Of a stretch of 64,000 nt of DNA, positions 1 through 8,847 are shown piece after piece. The translations under genes and the position numbers were made by a program. The notes under the pieces are model-generated. The model searched no databases and was not told where the DNA came from. It was given only the letters and a program-made list of their open reading frames with translations. This stretch comes from Variovorax boronicumulans NBRC 103145. GTDB taxonomy: Bacteria > Pseudomonadota > Gammaproteobacteria > Burkholderiales > Burkholderiaceae_C. Location of the stretch: NCBI RefSeq assembly GCF_001591345.1, contig NZ_BCUS01000009.1, positions 1-64,000 of the forward strand. Direction: 5' to 3'. How positions within the stretch are numbered: the first letter of the stretch is position 1; each line of letters starts with the position of its first letter.

Positions 1-97
1 GAAGGTCAGCGAGCCCCCGAAGCGTGGCGCCGGCATCAAGGTGCCCGACGTCGCCACCCTGGTGGACAAGCTCAAGAACGAAGCCAAAGTGATCTGA
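1..97 (+). CDS. etfB: Electron transfer flavoprotein beta subunit, C-terminal end (partial)
   Basis: The window opens inside a reading frame (codons from base 2) whose last 31 residues end in VDKLKNEAKVI before a TGA. This is the usual lysine-rich tail of EtfB, which pairs with EtfA to carry electrons from acyl-CoA and other flavin dehydrogenases to ETF-ubiquinone oxidoreductase. The etfA start follows 13 bases later with a purine-rich ribosome binding site (GAGGAAGAAA), so the two are one operon. Only the tail is visible; the assignment rests on the tail and on the neighbour. Confidence 0.85.
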   Translation, partial: KVSEPPKRGAGIKVPDVATLVDKLKNEAKVI

Positions 98-110
98 GGA
101 AGAAACGAAC

Positions 111-1043
111 ATGACCGCACTCGTCATTGCCGAACACGACCACGCCAGCATCAAGCCGGCCACCCTCAACACCGTGACCGCCGCGCTGGCTTGCGGTGGC
201 GACGTCCACATCCTCGTGGCCGGTGCCAACGCCGCCGAAGCCGCCAAGGCCGCCGCGCAGATCGCCGGCGTGTCCAAGGTGATCGCTGCCGACAGCGCAT
301 CGCTGGCTGAAAACCTCGCCGAGAACGTCGCCGCACAAGTGCTGGCCATCGCCGGCAACTACAGCCACATCCTGTTCCCCTCGACCGCCAACGGCAAGAA
401 CGTCGCACCGCGCGTGGCCGCCAAGCTGGACGTGGCGCAGATCTCCGACATCACCAAGGTCGACAGCCCCGACACCTTCGAGCGTCCGATCTACGCCGGC
501 AACGCCATCGCCACCGTGCAGAGCACCGACGCCACCAAGGTGATCACGGTTCGTACGACCGGCTTCGACGCAGCCGCCGCCACCGGTGGCAGCGCCACCG
601 TTGAAACCGCTGAAGGCGTGGCCGACAGCGGCAAGAGCGCCTTCGTGGGCCGTGAAGTCACGAAGAGCGACCGCCCCGAACTCACGGCAGCCAAGATCAT
701 CGTCTCCGGTGGCCGGGCTCTCGGCAGCGCCGAGAAGTTCACCGAAGTGATGACGCCGCTGGCCGACAAGCTCAACGCGGGCCTCGGTGCTAGCCGCGCC
801 GCCGTCGACGCAGGCTACGCCCCGAACGACTGGCAAGTGGGCCAGACGGGCAAGATCGTTGCGCCGCAGCTGTACATCGCTGCGGGCATCTCGGGCGCCA
901 TCCAGCACTTGGCCGGCATGAAGGACTCGAAGGTCATCGTCGCGATCAACAAGGACGAAGAGGCGCCGATCTTCTCGGTGGCCGACTACGGCCTCGTGGC
1001 CGACCTGTTCACGGCTGTGCCGGAACTCGTGACCACGCTGTAA
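111..1043 (+). CDS. etfA: Electron transfer flavoprotein alpha subunit
   Basis: 310 residues, the normal length for EtfA. The N-terminal half is the Rossmann-like ETF domain. The C-terminal half (from about residue 195) is the FAD-binding domain, with [12 protein letters not shown] and the family signature [17 protein letters not shown] followed by [14 protein letters not shown]. It forms the soluble heterodimer with EtfB that takes electrons from acyl-CoA dehydrogenases, which fits the large fatty-acid oxidation cluster elsewhere in the window. It is co-transcribed with etfB upstream, and the nitronate monooxygenase-like gene starts only 12 bases downstream. Confidence 0.97.
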   Translation: MTALVIAEHDHASIKPATLNTVTAALACGGDVHILVAGANAAEAAKAAAQIAGVSKVIAADSASLAENLAENVAAQVLAIAGNYSHILFPSTANGKNVAPRVAAKLDVAQISDITKVDSPDTFERPIYAGNAIATVQSTDATKVITVRTTGFDAAAATGGSATVETAEGVADSGKSAFVGREVTKSDRPELTAAKIIVSGGRALGSAEKFTEVMTPLADKLNAGLGASRAAVDAGYAPNDWQVGQTGKIVAPQLYIAAGISGAIQHLAGMKDSKVIVAINKDEEAPIFSVADYGLVADLFTAVPELVTTL

Positions 1044-2027
<984 letters not shown>

Positions 2028-2038
2028 AGCTCTGCCGC

Positions 2039-2056
2039 GCTCCCGCCGACGGGAGC
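2039..2056 (+). terminator. Hairpin after the etf operon
   Basis: GCTCCCG and CGGGAGC form a perfect 7-bp stem around a 4-base loop, 11 bases past the nitronate monooxygenase stop. There is no clear T-run after it, so an intrinsic terminator is possible but weak. Confidence 0.45.
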
Positions 2057-2337
2057 GTTCAGAGCCGCTTCGGACTGGCGCGGCACGGGCCCACGAGGTC
2101 CGTGCTCAGCGCGTCGCAGAAGCTGCATTTGTTGGCGCTCGCCGAGACTTCGTGCCGCATGAACCGGCCACTTCGCCGGGTTCTTCTCTAGAGTGAATGC
2201 CCCTGTCACTCGACACCCCACCCAGGGAAGAAGAAAGGCGCCACACCCCACCCCCTACTGAGATGTTTGAAGGCTGCTTGCCTCGCGGCAGGTCGTCGGT
2301 GCGAAAGCAGCGATGCAGATGCGAGGTATCAAAAGGC

Positions 2338-2370
2338 GACGGCCGAGGTGTTACTAGCACCCCAGCCGTC
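2338..2370 (+). promoter_or_regulatory. Structured 5-prime leader hairpin before a small orphan gene
   Basis: GACGGC (2338-2343) pairs perfectly with GCCGTC (2365-2370), and inside it GGTG pairs with CACC around a 7-base loop. It lies 42 bases upstream of the 2412 start. Similar leaders (GGCGACGG, a GTGTT loop, then AGCCGTCTAACC) are remembered from upstream of small DUF3077-type genes in pseudomonads; that is memory, not a search result. It could be a translational control element or part of a mobile unit. Confidence 0.5.
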
Positions 2371-2411
2371 TAACCAAGTTCGTGCACTACCCTCTAAAGG
2401 ACCGCACAAAA

Positions 2412-2681
2412 ATGGCTACCAAGACTATAGCCCGGCCAACTACGCCGGTAGCTTCCGAAGACAACGCCCAAGACCCGGCGGATCTTCTCGAAAACACCCT
2501 CTCGCAACTCGAAGCGCTCCTGTGGGTCTGCCATGGGGAAGACATCGACTGGTCCAGTGGTGACGGGCCTCGACAACTGGACAACCTGCTTTGGCTTGCG
2601 GCTGATCTCGCTCGCAAGGCTGGAGAGCTGTTTCAGCTGAGCGAGAAGGCGCGACGCGCAGCGCTTGAGACCGGCGGTTAG
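2412..2681 (+). CDS. Small hypothetical protein, possibly DUF3077-like
   Basis: 89 residues from ATG 2412, preceded by AAGGA at a suitable distance; an in-frame start 30 bases earlier lacks such a site. After a basic N-terminus (MATKTIARPTTP) the protein is mostly helical and acidic, with DPADLLENTLSQLEALLWVC, a DNLLWLAADLARKAGELFQ helix and a basic C-terminal helix. This pattern recalls small DUF3077 proteins (four-helix, often DNA-associated or orphan), but the match is by eye. A structured leader precedes it. It is the first gene of the accessory array, and the first 19-bp repeat copy follows 227 bases later. Confidence 0.6.
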   Translation: MATKTIARPTTPVASEDNAQDPADLLENTLSQLEALLWVCHGEDIDWSSGDGPRQLDNLLWLAADLARKAGELFQLSEKARRAALETGG

Positions 2682-2862
2682 CGGCTGGTCTGCGGGCTGC
2701 GTGTTTCGCGGCCCGCCCTGGTGAACAGGTTCTTTGGGGTGCGACGGCTGAAGCCCTTGTGATGGAGGGAATTCGGTTCGGTCGAGGTGCTTGCGGTGCA
2801 GGCCTCGGTGGCAGCCATGCACTCCATGCTGATCGTCGGCAGACGATGCGAGCATCCGCTTT

Positions 2863-2931
2863 GCAGCCATTGCCGACATCCCTCGGCCTTGCGCGAATGG
2901 GTACTATCGGCCAGAACCGGTCGTCGGTCAT
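2863..2931 (+). repeat. Long copy of the array repeat (about 68 bp)
   Basis: This stretch matches 15549-15617 over about 68 bases with scattered mismatches: TTGCCGACATC, then GCGCGAATG, then TATCGGCCAGAACCGG. Its right half is the 19-bp motif that recurs between the following genes. Read in one frame it gives residues like IGQNR, a spurious peptide known from repeat-derived ORFs in other proteobacteria. It sits 26 bases before the start of the 2957 gene. Confidence 0.75.
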
Positions 2932-2956
2932 CAACCGCTGATTGAAGGGAAGACAA

Positions 2957-3364
2957 ATGTTTGACTACACGGCACTGAAGAAGTCGCATCATTCGGCTGA
3001 GTGGTTTGGCGAAAGCGAAGACGGCGTCGGCCTTCTTATCCGTGGAGCAGACGATTCCCCCGACGCAAACGGAGTCGCGCAGGCCGAAGCTGTCGTTGCC
3101 GCCTTGGGCGAAATTCAGGCCAAGGCGGTTGCCGTTGCCGACTCCTTCATGAAAGACCCAGGTGATTGGTCGCTGAGCGAAATTGATGTCGGCCTCGAAG
3201 CTCAGAGGGCCGGCTGCGACTACATCATTCGGCTGGCGTTTGATCCCAGGGGCGGCTCAGGCGCCTATGGATACACGCAGTTTTCCGTGCACTTTCGAGC
3301 TCACCAAGACCAGCCCTCCCCGAACCAGAACCATCCATTTCGGCTTGCCATTGAGTTTCAATAA
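2957..3364 (+). CDS. Hypothetical protein, array member 2
   Basis: 135 residues from ATG 2957, chosen because GAAGGGA lies 6 bases upstream; the longer form from TTG 2942 would bury that site in coding sequence. It is soluble and acidic, beginning MFDYTALKKSHHSAEWFGE, with a middle helix rich in alanine (VAQAEAVVAALGEIQAKAVAVA) broken by a WSLSEIDVGLE strand, and an aromatic beta-rich C-terminus. No signal peptide or membrane segment. Not recognised as a named family. Its isolated position between two repeat copies fits a separately acquired gene. Confidence 0.65.
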   Translation: MFDYTALKKSHHSAEWFGESEDGVGLLIRGADDSPDANGVAQAEAVVAALGEIQAKAVAVADSFMKDPGDWSLSEIDVGLEAQRAGCDYIIRLAFDPRGGSGAYGYTQFSVHFRAHQDQPSPNQNHPFRLAIEFQ

Positions 3365-3446
3365 CATGCCTGCAGCCGGCCACAACCAGTCGTTCGCCGG
3401 AGAGCCTCAATTCGCCCCGAAGCGGTCGTCTGAACTGACCAGCAAG

Positions 3447-3803
3447 ATGAACTTTGAACTCGAAACTTGGCTCCTCGAGGTTGGTGACCTCGTCATTCAG
3501 AAGCAGGCCGATGGAGGCGCAAGCGCGCTGTCCGAACCGGAGCGCGCCGTCTACTGGATGTGGCTGATTGACTATGCGGTGCGAAATTCAGGCTCGTTTG
3601 GCCCGCTGGAAGACAGGAACTCCACTGCTCTCGCAGACCTCGCGACATTTGCAACGGATGCGCGACTCTCAAGTCTGGCTTCATGGCTGGCTCTGTCGAG
3701 CGATGAAGAAGGCTTCTGCGCGACTTACCATGACCGCTTTGACGAGGGCTGCGCAGAACTGAAGGCCTTTTATGAGCGGAGCGATGCGCAGACCGGCTCG
3801 TGA
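3447..3803 (+). CDS. Hypothetical protein, possibly DMP19/DUF4375-like
   Basis: 118 residues from ATG 3447, after the repeat copy at 3377; upstream in-frame starts would run through the repeat. It is all-helical and acidic. LSEPERAVYWMWLIDYAVRN followed by SGSFGPL, and a TALADLATFATDARLSSLASWL helix pair, recall the NGGF region and helical layout of DMP19/DUF4375 proteins, a family often found among immunity-like genes. The exact NGGF motif is missing, so this is a loose resemblance only. The stop TGA touches the next repeat copy. Confidence 0.6.
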   Translation: MNFELETWLLEVGDLVIQKQADGGASALSEPERAVYWMWLIDYAVRNSGSFGPLEDRNSTALADLATFATDARLSSLASWLALSSDEEGFCATYHDRFDEGCAELKAFYERSDAQTGS

Positions 3804-3877
3804 CGGCCAGCAGCAGTCAGTCGGCTTTGGTGCCCAATCTGCTCCAAACCGGACGGCCACTTCAAACCTGAATACAC

Positions 3878-4190
3878 ATGCCCGAATTCTTGCTCTGCCG
3901 TGTCGAGGATACGTTTCTGGTATCCGGGCGCGGACTAATCATTGCCCCCCGGCTTCCCCGCCTCCGCCTATCGATTCGATGCCAACCAGCAGATTCGCGT
4001 GGTCCGACCGGACGGCGAGAGCCTTGAGTGCGGGGCTTTCTTCCAAATCCCATTCCAGACCCCACCGGCGAAAGTGCTCAGCTTCTTTTGCACGCTGCCT
4101 GCAGTCACCAAGGAGAGTGTCCCGATTGGCAGTGAAATTTGGTTGCTCGGTAAGGCCGAGAGGGATGTGAAACTGGCCGGAGACGCCTGA
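3878..4190 (+). pseudogene. Frameshifted hypothetical gene (one extra C in a C6 run)
   Basis: Translation from ATG 3878 reads MPEFLLCRVEDTF, then LVSGRGLIIAP, and leaves the natural frame at the run of six C (3945-3950). The next frame then continues without a gap: GFPASAYRFDANQ, RVVRPDGESLECGAFFQIPF, KESVPIGSEIWLL, stop at 4190. Removing one C would restore a single protein of about 103 residues that looks like a small beta-barrel domain. This is either a true inactivating frameshift, a homopolymer sequencing error, or a slippage site. The gene sits between repeat copies 3804 and 4191 like its neighbours. Confidence 0.6.
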
Positions 4191-4375
4191 CGGCCAGTAG
4201 CAGACCTTCGTTATCGCGCCAGAATTCGGGCACCTAGTGAGATCAGATGCCGGGTCGTGGGCCTTAGAGCACCTATCACGATCAGAGCGGTCTTCAGGTC
4301 GTGGCGGACTTGTCGCTCAGTTCATACCTAAGCTAGCATTCGGTTACTTTAGAGGGACAACTCTGGGAGGGACGA

Positions 4376-6013
4376 ATGAGAGCTCATTTCATCGGGCGAT
4401 GGCTTGCCATTGCCGGCTTGGTGCTGTTGACTGGTTGCGCCACATCGATTGCCACGCGTGCGCCGGATGGCCGTCTTGACGTTCAGCTTCCCGCGGAGGG
4501 AACAGATGGGTATGTGCTGCTCAAGGTCGTGTCCACCAGACCAATCAGCCTGTTGAATCCGAAGTGGCAGCAGATCACTTTGATCTCGGCGCAAGGCGTT
4601 CGCCATGAAGTGCCCGATCTGACACCGATGGCCGTTGGGGTATTTGGAGGCAGTGCGGTCCCTACTGAATCACTGCACTTCGGCCGCTTGCCTCCGGGCG
4701 AGTATGAATTTTCGAGTGCTGGCAGTATCGGCCCCGGGCCGGGCTTGTTGCTTGCCCTGATTGCCAGCGACCATGCATCGCTGGAAAAGCAGGTGCCGCG
4801 CTTCAAAGTGGAAGCGGGACGCCTTGCCAATCTGGGGACCGTGGTGTTCTCGCCCAGTACGGGAGACAAAGAGCCGGCGCAGATCATCCTGCTTGGCGGC
4901 GCACGAGGTACGGCTGAAAGCATGCGAGCGCTGACGGACGACTCGCGCAATGCACCCGTACTGCGACCGGGCGGTGGATGGCTTCAGATGCCCACCGATG
5001 AAGCGCAAGCCATCTCTCGTGCGAGAGAGTTGGTGTCGATGCTGTCACCAATAGGATCGCGAAGCGGGGCTCGCATGGTGGCTGGATCGCATCTGGGCGA
5101 GATCGTCGAGCGCGTCGCCCCAGGGCGTTGGACATCGGAGCCACTCGACACACTGGCACGTGTGAGCTTTGCGTCGTGCTGGAAAGATGCAACGTGCGTG
5201 GCTGGCTCTGAGTTCGGCCGGTATGCCATCAAACGCCCCGGCGCTTCGTGGGAAGCTCACCGGTTGTCGAATGAATATGGGCAAGTCGCATCGATTCAAG
5301 ATCTCTCTGAGGGCAGGGCGCTGTTCGTCGTCACTGATCGACTCAAGGGCGCCCGAGTTCTGGTTCAGGACCAGCTAGGCAACGATGAGGCAGTGCCCAA
5401 AGAGCTCAGCGCGGGAATCCAGGACACGGATGAGGCAAAGCTGCCCGTTCTTATGCTGGACCATCCAGACGCCCTACTCATGGCCAGAAACGTTCCGGGC
5501 TTTCGACGAGAGTCCCTCGTCACACGCGTCGACAAGCAGTCTCTTCGGGTAACGACAAATCGCGAGAAATTCTGGGTCAGCAACTGGCAAGTACTCCAGG
5601 ATGGCGAGATCGCGGTCACCCGCATGAATGGCATGACGACCTACTTCACAAGCTCCAAGGATGGCGGGAAAACCTGGGTGAGCACCGAGCGCACTGTGCC
5701 GATTGGAACCTATTGGCGAGATCAATCCCGGGCATTGGGCATCCAGCCGACGCCGGGTTTCAGTACTGTTAGCAACCAGGTCACGCAGACCACTGATGGC
5801 GGCAAGACTTGGACTCCCTTGGGGCAGCCTTTCCGAAGCGCCGACTTCGCAGCGCGAATCGTGTACGCCGACGACCAGGAAATCCTCGCGGAAGACGGAA
5901 AGCGAGTCTTTTCATCGCTTGACGCGGGAAAGACCTGGACGCCGCGTTTTCCAAGGGTGGGAGCGAACTCCAGCTCTGTCGCAGGTGCATCGCGTCTGCA
6001 ATCAGGTCTGTAA
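4376..6013 (+). CDS. Secreted lipoprotein with Asp-box (BNR) repeats
   Basis: 545 residues; GGGAGG lies 5 bases before ATG. A hydrophobic N-terminus ends in LLTGC (Cys21), a good lipobox, so the protein should be lipid-anchored in the cell envelope. The C-terminal third carries three Asp-box motifs, SKDGGKTW, TTDGGKTW and SLDAGKTW, spaced as in sialidase/BNR beta-propellers. The middle is a beta-rich domain of unknown family. No sialidase FRIP arginine region or other catalytic motif is obvious, so a binding role is as likely as an enzymatic one. It is by far the largest gene of the array and the only lipoprotein. Confidence 0.8.
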   Translation: MRAHFIGRWLAIAGLVLLTGCATSIATRAPDGRLDVQLPAEGTDGYVLLKVVSTRPISLLNPKWQQITLISAQGVRHEVPDLTPMAVGVFGGSAVPTESLHFGRLPPGEYEFSSAGSIGPGPGLLLALIASDHASLEKQVPRFKVEAGRLANLGTVVFSPSTGDKEPAQIILLGGARGTAESMRALTDDSRNAPVLRPGGGWLQMPTDEAQAISRARELVSMLSPIGSRSGARMVAGSHLGEIVERVAPGRWTSEPLDTLARVSFASCWKDATCVAGSEFGRYAIKRPGASWEAHRLSNEYGQVASIQDLSEGRALFVVTDRLKGARVLVQDQLGNDEAVPKELSAGIQDTDEAKLPVLMLDHPDALLMARNVPGFRRESLVTRVDKQSLRVTTNREKFWVSNWQVLQDGEIAVTRMNGMTTYFTSSKDGGKTWVSTERTVPIGTYWRDQSRALGIQPTPGFSTVSNQVTQTTDGGKTWTPLGQPFRSADFAARIVYADDQEILAEDGKRVFSSLDAGKTWTPRFPRVGANSSSVAGASRLQSGL

Positions 6014-6125
6014 CACTCGCTCGGGTGCTTCTCTCCATAGGGCTCAGGATTCGGCAGGTTTCGATGCCCCAGAGCCATTGTGGGGGCTACAGTCGGCCAA
6101 CTCCAGACGTTGAGGTACACCACAG

Positions 6126-6566
6126 ATGAGGTTCCAAAAGCTTCAGAATGCCCTCGATTCAGGGTTCCTGAAACCGGCGCTTTGCAGGTTCGTCGAGCCT
6201 CCCTCCGAGGCTGACGTCCTCGCGTATAGCGCGCGAAGACCTTGGCCTCTGAGCGCAGCCCATGTTGAGCTTCTCTGCCGATGGGGTGGGTCAAGCCTTG
6301 ACGAAGTTCGAATTGCGTCCCTCGACGCGGTTCGAGCTGGCTCAGACGACCGCACCGTTCAATTTGCAAGCGACCCCTGTGGCTTTGTGTTCCTGTACGA
6401 CAAGAGCGGGGCGGCACTACAGGAGGACACCGACGGTGGTGACAGCCGCGTCGTGGCGGCGTCGATGATGACGTTCTTTGACGACGTACTCTTGGGAGAT
6501 CAATGCGTTGCGCTCTATGGCGAGGCTTGGCTCTCAGCTCTTCGAGAGCATGGCCTCGCAGCATAG
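6126..6566 (+). CDS. SUKH (SMI1/KNR4)-like protein, possible immunity protein
   Basis: 146 residues, starting 14 bases after the repeat copy at 6094. The order of elements fits the SUKH fold: LSAAHVELLCRWGGSSLDEV (helix, then the GG turn), a strand with a gap, then FASDPCGFVFLYDKSG, DTDGGDSRVVAASMMTFFDD and a C-terminal helix. SUKH proteins are common immunity proteins against nuclease and deaminase toxins of polymorphic toxin systems. No toxin gene is adjacent, so it would be an orphan immunity gene. The family call is by eye. Confidence 0.6.
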   Translation: MRFQKLQNALDSGFLKPALCRFVEPPSEADVLAYSARRPWPLSAAHVELLCRWGGSSLDEVRIASLDAVRAGSDDRTVQFASDPCGFVFLYDKSGAALQEDTDGGDSRVVAASMMTFFDDVLLGDQCVALYGEAWLSALREHGLAA

Positions 6567-6612
6567 TCGGCCGCCCTCGGCCAGAACCCGACGTTCAGCC
6601 CAAAGACCAAAA

Positions 6613-6924
6613 ATGACCTTCGAAAACTCTGAATGGCCGTTCGACAGCCCACCCAACGTGGCATGCATCACCGTGCGGTCCATAGTGGATGGCGGCAAGC
6701 CTGTACTTATGGCTGCCCGCGATGCGGACGACGGAGCATGGCAGTTTCTAACCGGGGATGCTTTCGAGGAGGAAGAGGCGATGCTCGTCTCGCTGAGGAG
6801 CATGGTCGAACGAGACTCGACCCTGCTTGAACTCGCCGACGTGCAGCCGGGTTGGATGGCTTGGCGTGAGCATCGTGACTCCCCTTGGAACCGCCAGGCC
6901 GAAGCGACACAAACCGAACAATGA
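6613..6924 (+). CDS. Hypothetical protein, possibly DUF2185-like
   Basis: 103 residues from ATG 6613, right after the repeat copy at 6578 (an upstream in-frame start would run through the repeat). It reads WPFDSPPNVACITVRSIVDG, then GKPVLMAARDADDGAWQFLT, GDAFEEEEAMLVSLRSMVE and a C-terminal GWMAWREHRDSPWNR. The strand, then GAWQFLTGD, then acidic helix pattern resembles DUF2185 proteins, some of which are annotated as immunity proteins. A soluble cytoplasmic protein; the resemblance is not decisive. Confidence 0.65.
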   Translation: MTFENSEWPFDSPPNVACITVRSIVDGGKPVLMAARDADDGAWQFLTGDAFEEEEAMLVSLRSMVERDSTLLELADVQPGWMAWREHRDSPWNRQAEATQTEQ

Positions 6925-7005
6925 ATCGATTGGCAGGACGCGGCCACAACCGGTCACTCGCGACCGGAGGCAGAATTCAAGCAACATCAGACCTCCGAAA
7001 TTAGG

Positions 7006-7290
7006 ATGACCGACCGAGCAAAGTTTTATAGATGCCTCAGTGAAAGCCACGAGGGCACAGGGCTGTACTACTTTGAGGTGGTTGCGGGTATGACGACCCG
7101 TTCCGTAGATTGCATCGGGGGACAGCTTTGGTGGTCTCTGCCAGGTGGCTCAAAATCGGAAAAACACGAGTTCACGGACCAGCCCGAGTTTTCGAGTTCA
7201 GATGCCGAAGCTCTTGCCGACGAAGTTGGGCTTGTAGAGATCAGTGCATCAGAATTCGACAAGCTGTGGCACGACGCGCATGTCGACTGA
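7006..7290 (+). CDS. Small acidic hypothetical protein
   Basis: 94 residues, ATG 7006 with TTAGG just upstream. It contains YRCLSESHEGTGLYYFEVV, GGQLWWSLPGGSKSEKHEFT and an acidic C-terminal helix (SSDAEALADEVGLVEISASE). No signal peptide or membrane segment; the family is not recognised. The stop TGA abuts the repeat copy at 7291, and another copy (6941) precedes the gene, so the gene and one repeat form a compact unit. Confidence 0.6.
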   Translation: MTDRAKFYRCLSESHEGTGLYYFEVVAGMTTRSVDCIGGQLWWSLPGGSKSEKHEFTDQPEFSSSDAEALADEVGLVEISASEFDKLWHDAHVD

Positions 7291-7377
7291 CGGCCAAAAC
7301 CCGCCGTTCACCACTCCGGCAAAATTCGCTCGAAAGCAGACGGTCACCGACGCCGACAATCTTTAGAACAATTACCC

Positions 7378-7803
7378 ATGAACACAGCAGACCGACCGAT
7401 TCGCAAGGCGTGGGCAATCTATTTGGTGGCCTACGCCATCTTCTTTGTGGTGCTGTTCTATCCCTATCTGCAGTTCGTCGGATCGTTCGGCCTCATTCAG
7501 ATTGTCTCGACCTTGTTGGACTTGGTCGCTATGGTGTGCCTCTTCCGTCACGTCCGCAGGAAGCCGATCCCAACCTTGGGATTTCGTGTTGCCTTGATAG
7601 CCATCGCGCTTCTCTTCGCAGCACGCGCAGCGGTCGTTGTATTCCTGCTGTTGTCAAATTTGCTTCCATGGCAAGGAGGTGCGGAACAATGGGTGGCTTT
7701 GTCAGGCTTGGCCGGTGTCTTGTTTCAGACTCCTATGGCGGCGGCACTCGTGCTGTATGCGATGGGAAGCCAAGCTCGAGCATCGGAGGCACGGAGGCCT
7801 TGA
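7378..7803 (+). CDS. Small integral membrane protein
   Basis: 141 residues with four predicted membrane helices: about 12-30 (AIYLVAYAIFFVVLFYPYL), 36-55, 68-92 (ALIAIALLFAARAAVVVFLL) and 105-128. The N-terminus and the very short basic C-terminus are polar. No known motif; the family is not recognised. It lies in the array between repeat copies 7291 and 7832. A membrane immunity protein would be one possibility in this context, but nothing in the sequence shows that. Confidence 0.65.
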   Translation: MNTADRPIRKAWAIYLVAYAIFFVVLFYPYLQFVGSFGLIQIVSTLLDLVAMVCLFRHVRRKPIPTLGFRVALIAIALLFAARAAVVVFLLLSNLLPWQGGAEQWVALSGLAGVLFQTPMAAALVLYAMGSQARASEARRP

Positions 7804-7868
7804 AGCCGATGTGATCGCCGAGGGCTGTGCTCGGCCAAAAGCGGACCTACGTCGAAAAGGGGGAACCA

Positions 7869-8060
7869 GTGCTGCAAATCTCTGAGCATCAAGCGTACCT
7901 GGCGATGCTTGCGTTTCTTGATGCGCAACATCGCTCTGGAGTTGAGGAACTTGGAGCCCTCATCGGCTCGATGTCATTGCTAGCAGATGGCCGCCCAGCA
8001 GACCCTGCTATCACGCAGGAGTGGAGAGCGGCATTAAAAATTGCTCTCACTTCACGATGA
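7869..8060 (+). CDS. Very small hypothetical protein, GTG start
   Basis: 63 residues from GTG 7869, chosen because AAGGGGG lies 5 bases upstream; the longer form from an earlier start would translate the repeat copy at 7832. It reads HQAYLAMLAFLDAQHRSG, then ELGALIGSMSLLADGRPADP and a final WRAALKIAL helix. The pattern of an AY-aM-FL helix followed by a DG-paDP turn and a W helix is remembered from small proteins sometimes labelled as immunity proteins; the family name is not certain. The stop overlaps an alternative ATG of the next frame. Confidence 0.55.
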   Translation: MLQISEHQAYLAMLAFLDAQHRSGVEELGALIGSMSLLADGRPADPAITQEWRAALKIALTSR

Positions 8061-8098
8061 CAGTTCGCGGCCACAACCGGACACTGAGGGACACGTTC

Positions 8099-8722
8099 GT
8101 GCGTTCACTGAATGAATTGCTGGAAATCCGAGAGCCAGCAATGGCGCTTATTGAACAATGGGCTCGGGAGGCCGAACTCCCCGTTGAGATACTGCCTCCA
8201 TCCACAAGCAGAGGCGATGTCCTCGTTGAGCTTCAGGTGACCACCCGGTCGGTGCTCGGAGCCGTGGCATACGGGACGGGTGGCATCTTGATAGACGGGG
8301 GATGGTTAAGGATGCTTGGCTCGGGACACCCCAGATTGACTCGCAACATTGCGGCTTGGAACGCAGGGCGGTCGAACGGGTTTTGTCTTGTGGCAGATGA
8401 TGCGGTCGGCGGATTCTTCGCGCTCAATGGCGGCGCTTTCGGTGACGACCAAGGAGTTGTTTACTACCTCGCACCGGACACGCTCAAGTGGGAGAGCCTG
8501 GGAGTTGGTCATGCTGCGTTCACGCAATGGGCGTTTACCAAACGCCTCCACACCTTTTACGATCAGATGCGCTGGGTAGGATGGGAGCATGAGGTGAGCG
8601 CCCTACCTGGGGACCAGTGCTTCAACTTCTACCCATTCCTCCACACCGAGCAGGGATCGACGCAGAGTAGCTCACGGCGTCCAGTCCCGATCTCCGAGCA
8701 ATACGCACTCAACACCGAATAA
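8099..8722 (+). CDS. DUF2625 family protein
   Basis: 207 residues from GTG 8099; an ATG at 8057 overlaps the previous stop but would put the repeat copy (8068) inside the protein, so the GTG is preferred. The family's features are clear: LLEIREPAMALIEQWAREAE, LQVTTRSVLGAVAYGTGGIL, GWLRMLGSGHPRL, ADDAVGGFFALNGGAFG, VYYLAPDTLKWESLG and a C-terminal GDQCFNFYPFL. DUF2625 proteins have no established biochemical role. They occur near other immunity-like genes, which is how this one sits here. Confidence 0.8.
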   Translation: MRSLNELLEIREPAMALIEQWAREAELPVEILPPSTSRGDVLVELQVTTRSVLGAVAYGTGGILIDGGWLRMLGSGHPRLTRNIAAWNAGRSNGFCLVADDAVGGFFALNGGAFGDDQGVVYYLAPDTLKWESLGVGHAAFTQWAFTKRLHTFYDQMRWVGWEHEVSALPGDQCFNFYPFLHTEQGSTQSSSRRPVPISEQYALNTE

Positions 8723-8847
8723 ATTGTCACGACCGCTACTTGAACCGACGGGGAGCGGCCGCTTTTGAGCAAATCGAACTTCGACCTAGGACCCAGCTGA
8801 GACCTTTGACGCAAAGTTTCGGTCCCTAAACTGCACAGGAGATCGAA

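Larger units (their letters stand above)
2028..2411. other. Boundary gap between core genome and accessory region
   Basis: 384 bases without a convincing gene. It holds the hairpin after the etf operon at its left end and a structured leader (about 2320-2375) at its right end. Codon-like structure and GC fall between these points, so the left edge of the accessory region is placed at about 2100-2300. No direct repeat or integrase attachment site was recognised here. Confidence 0.5.
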
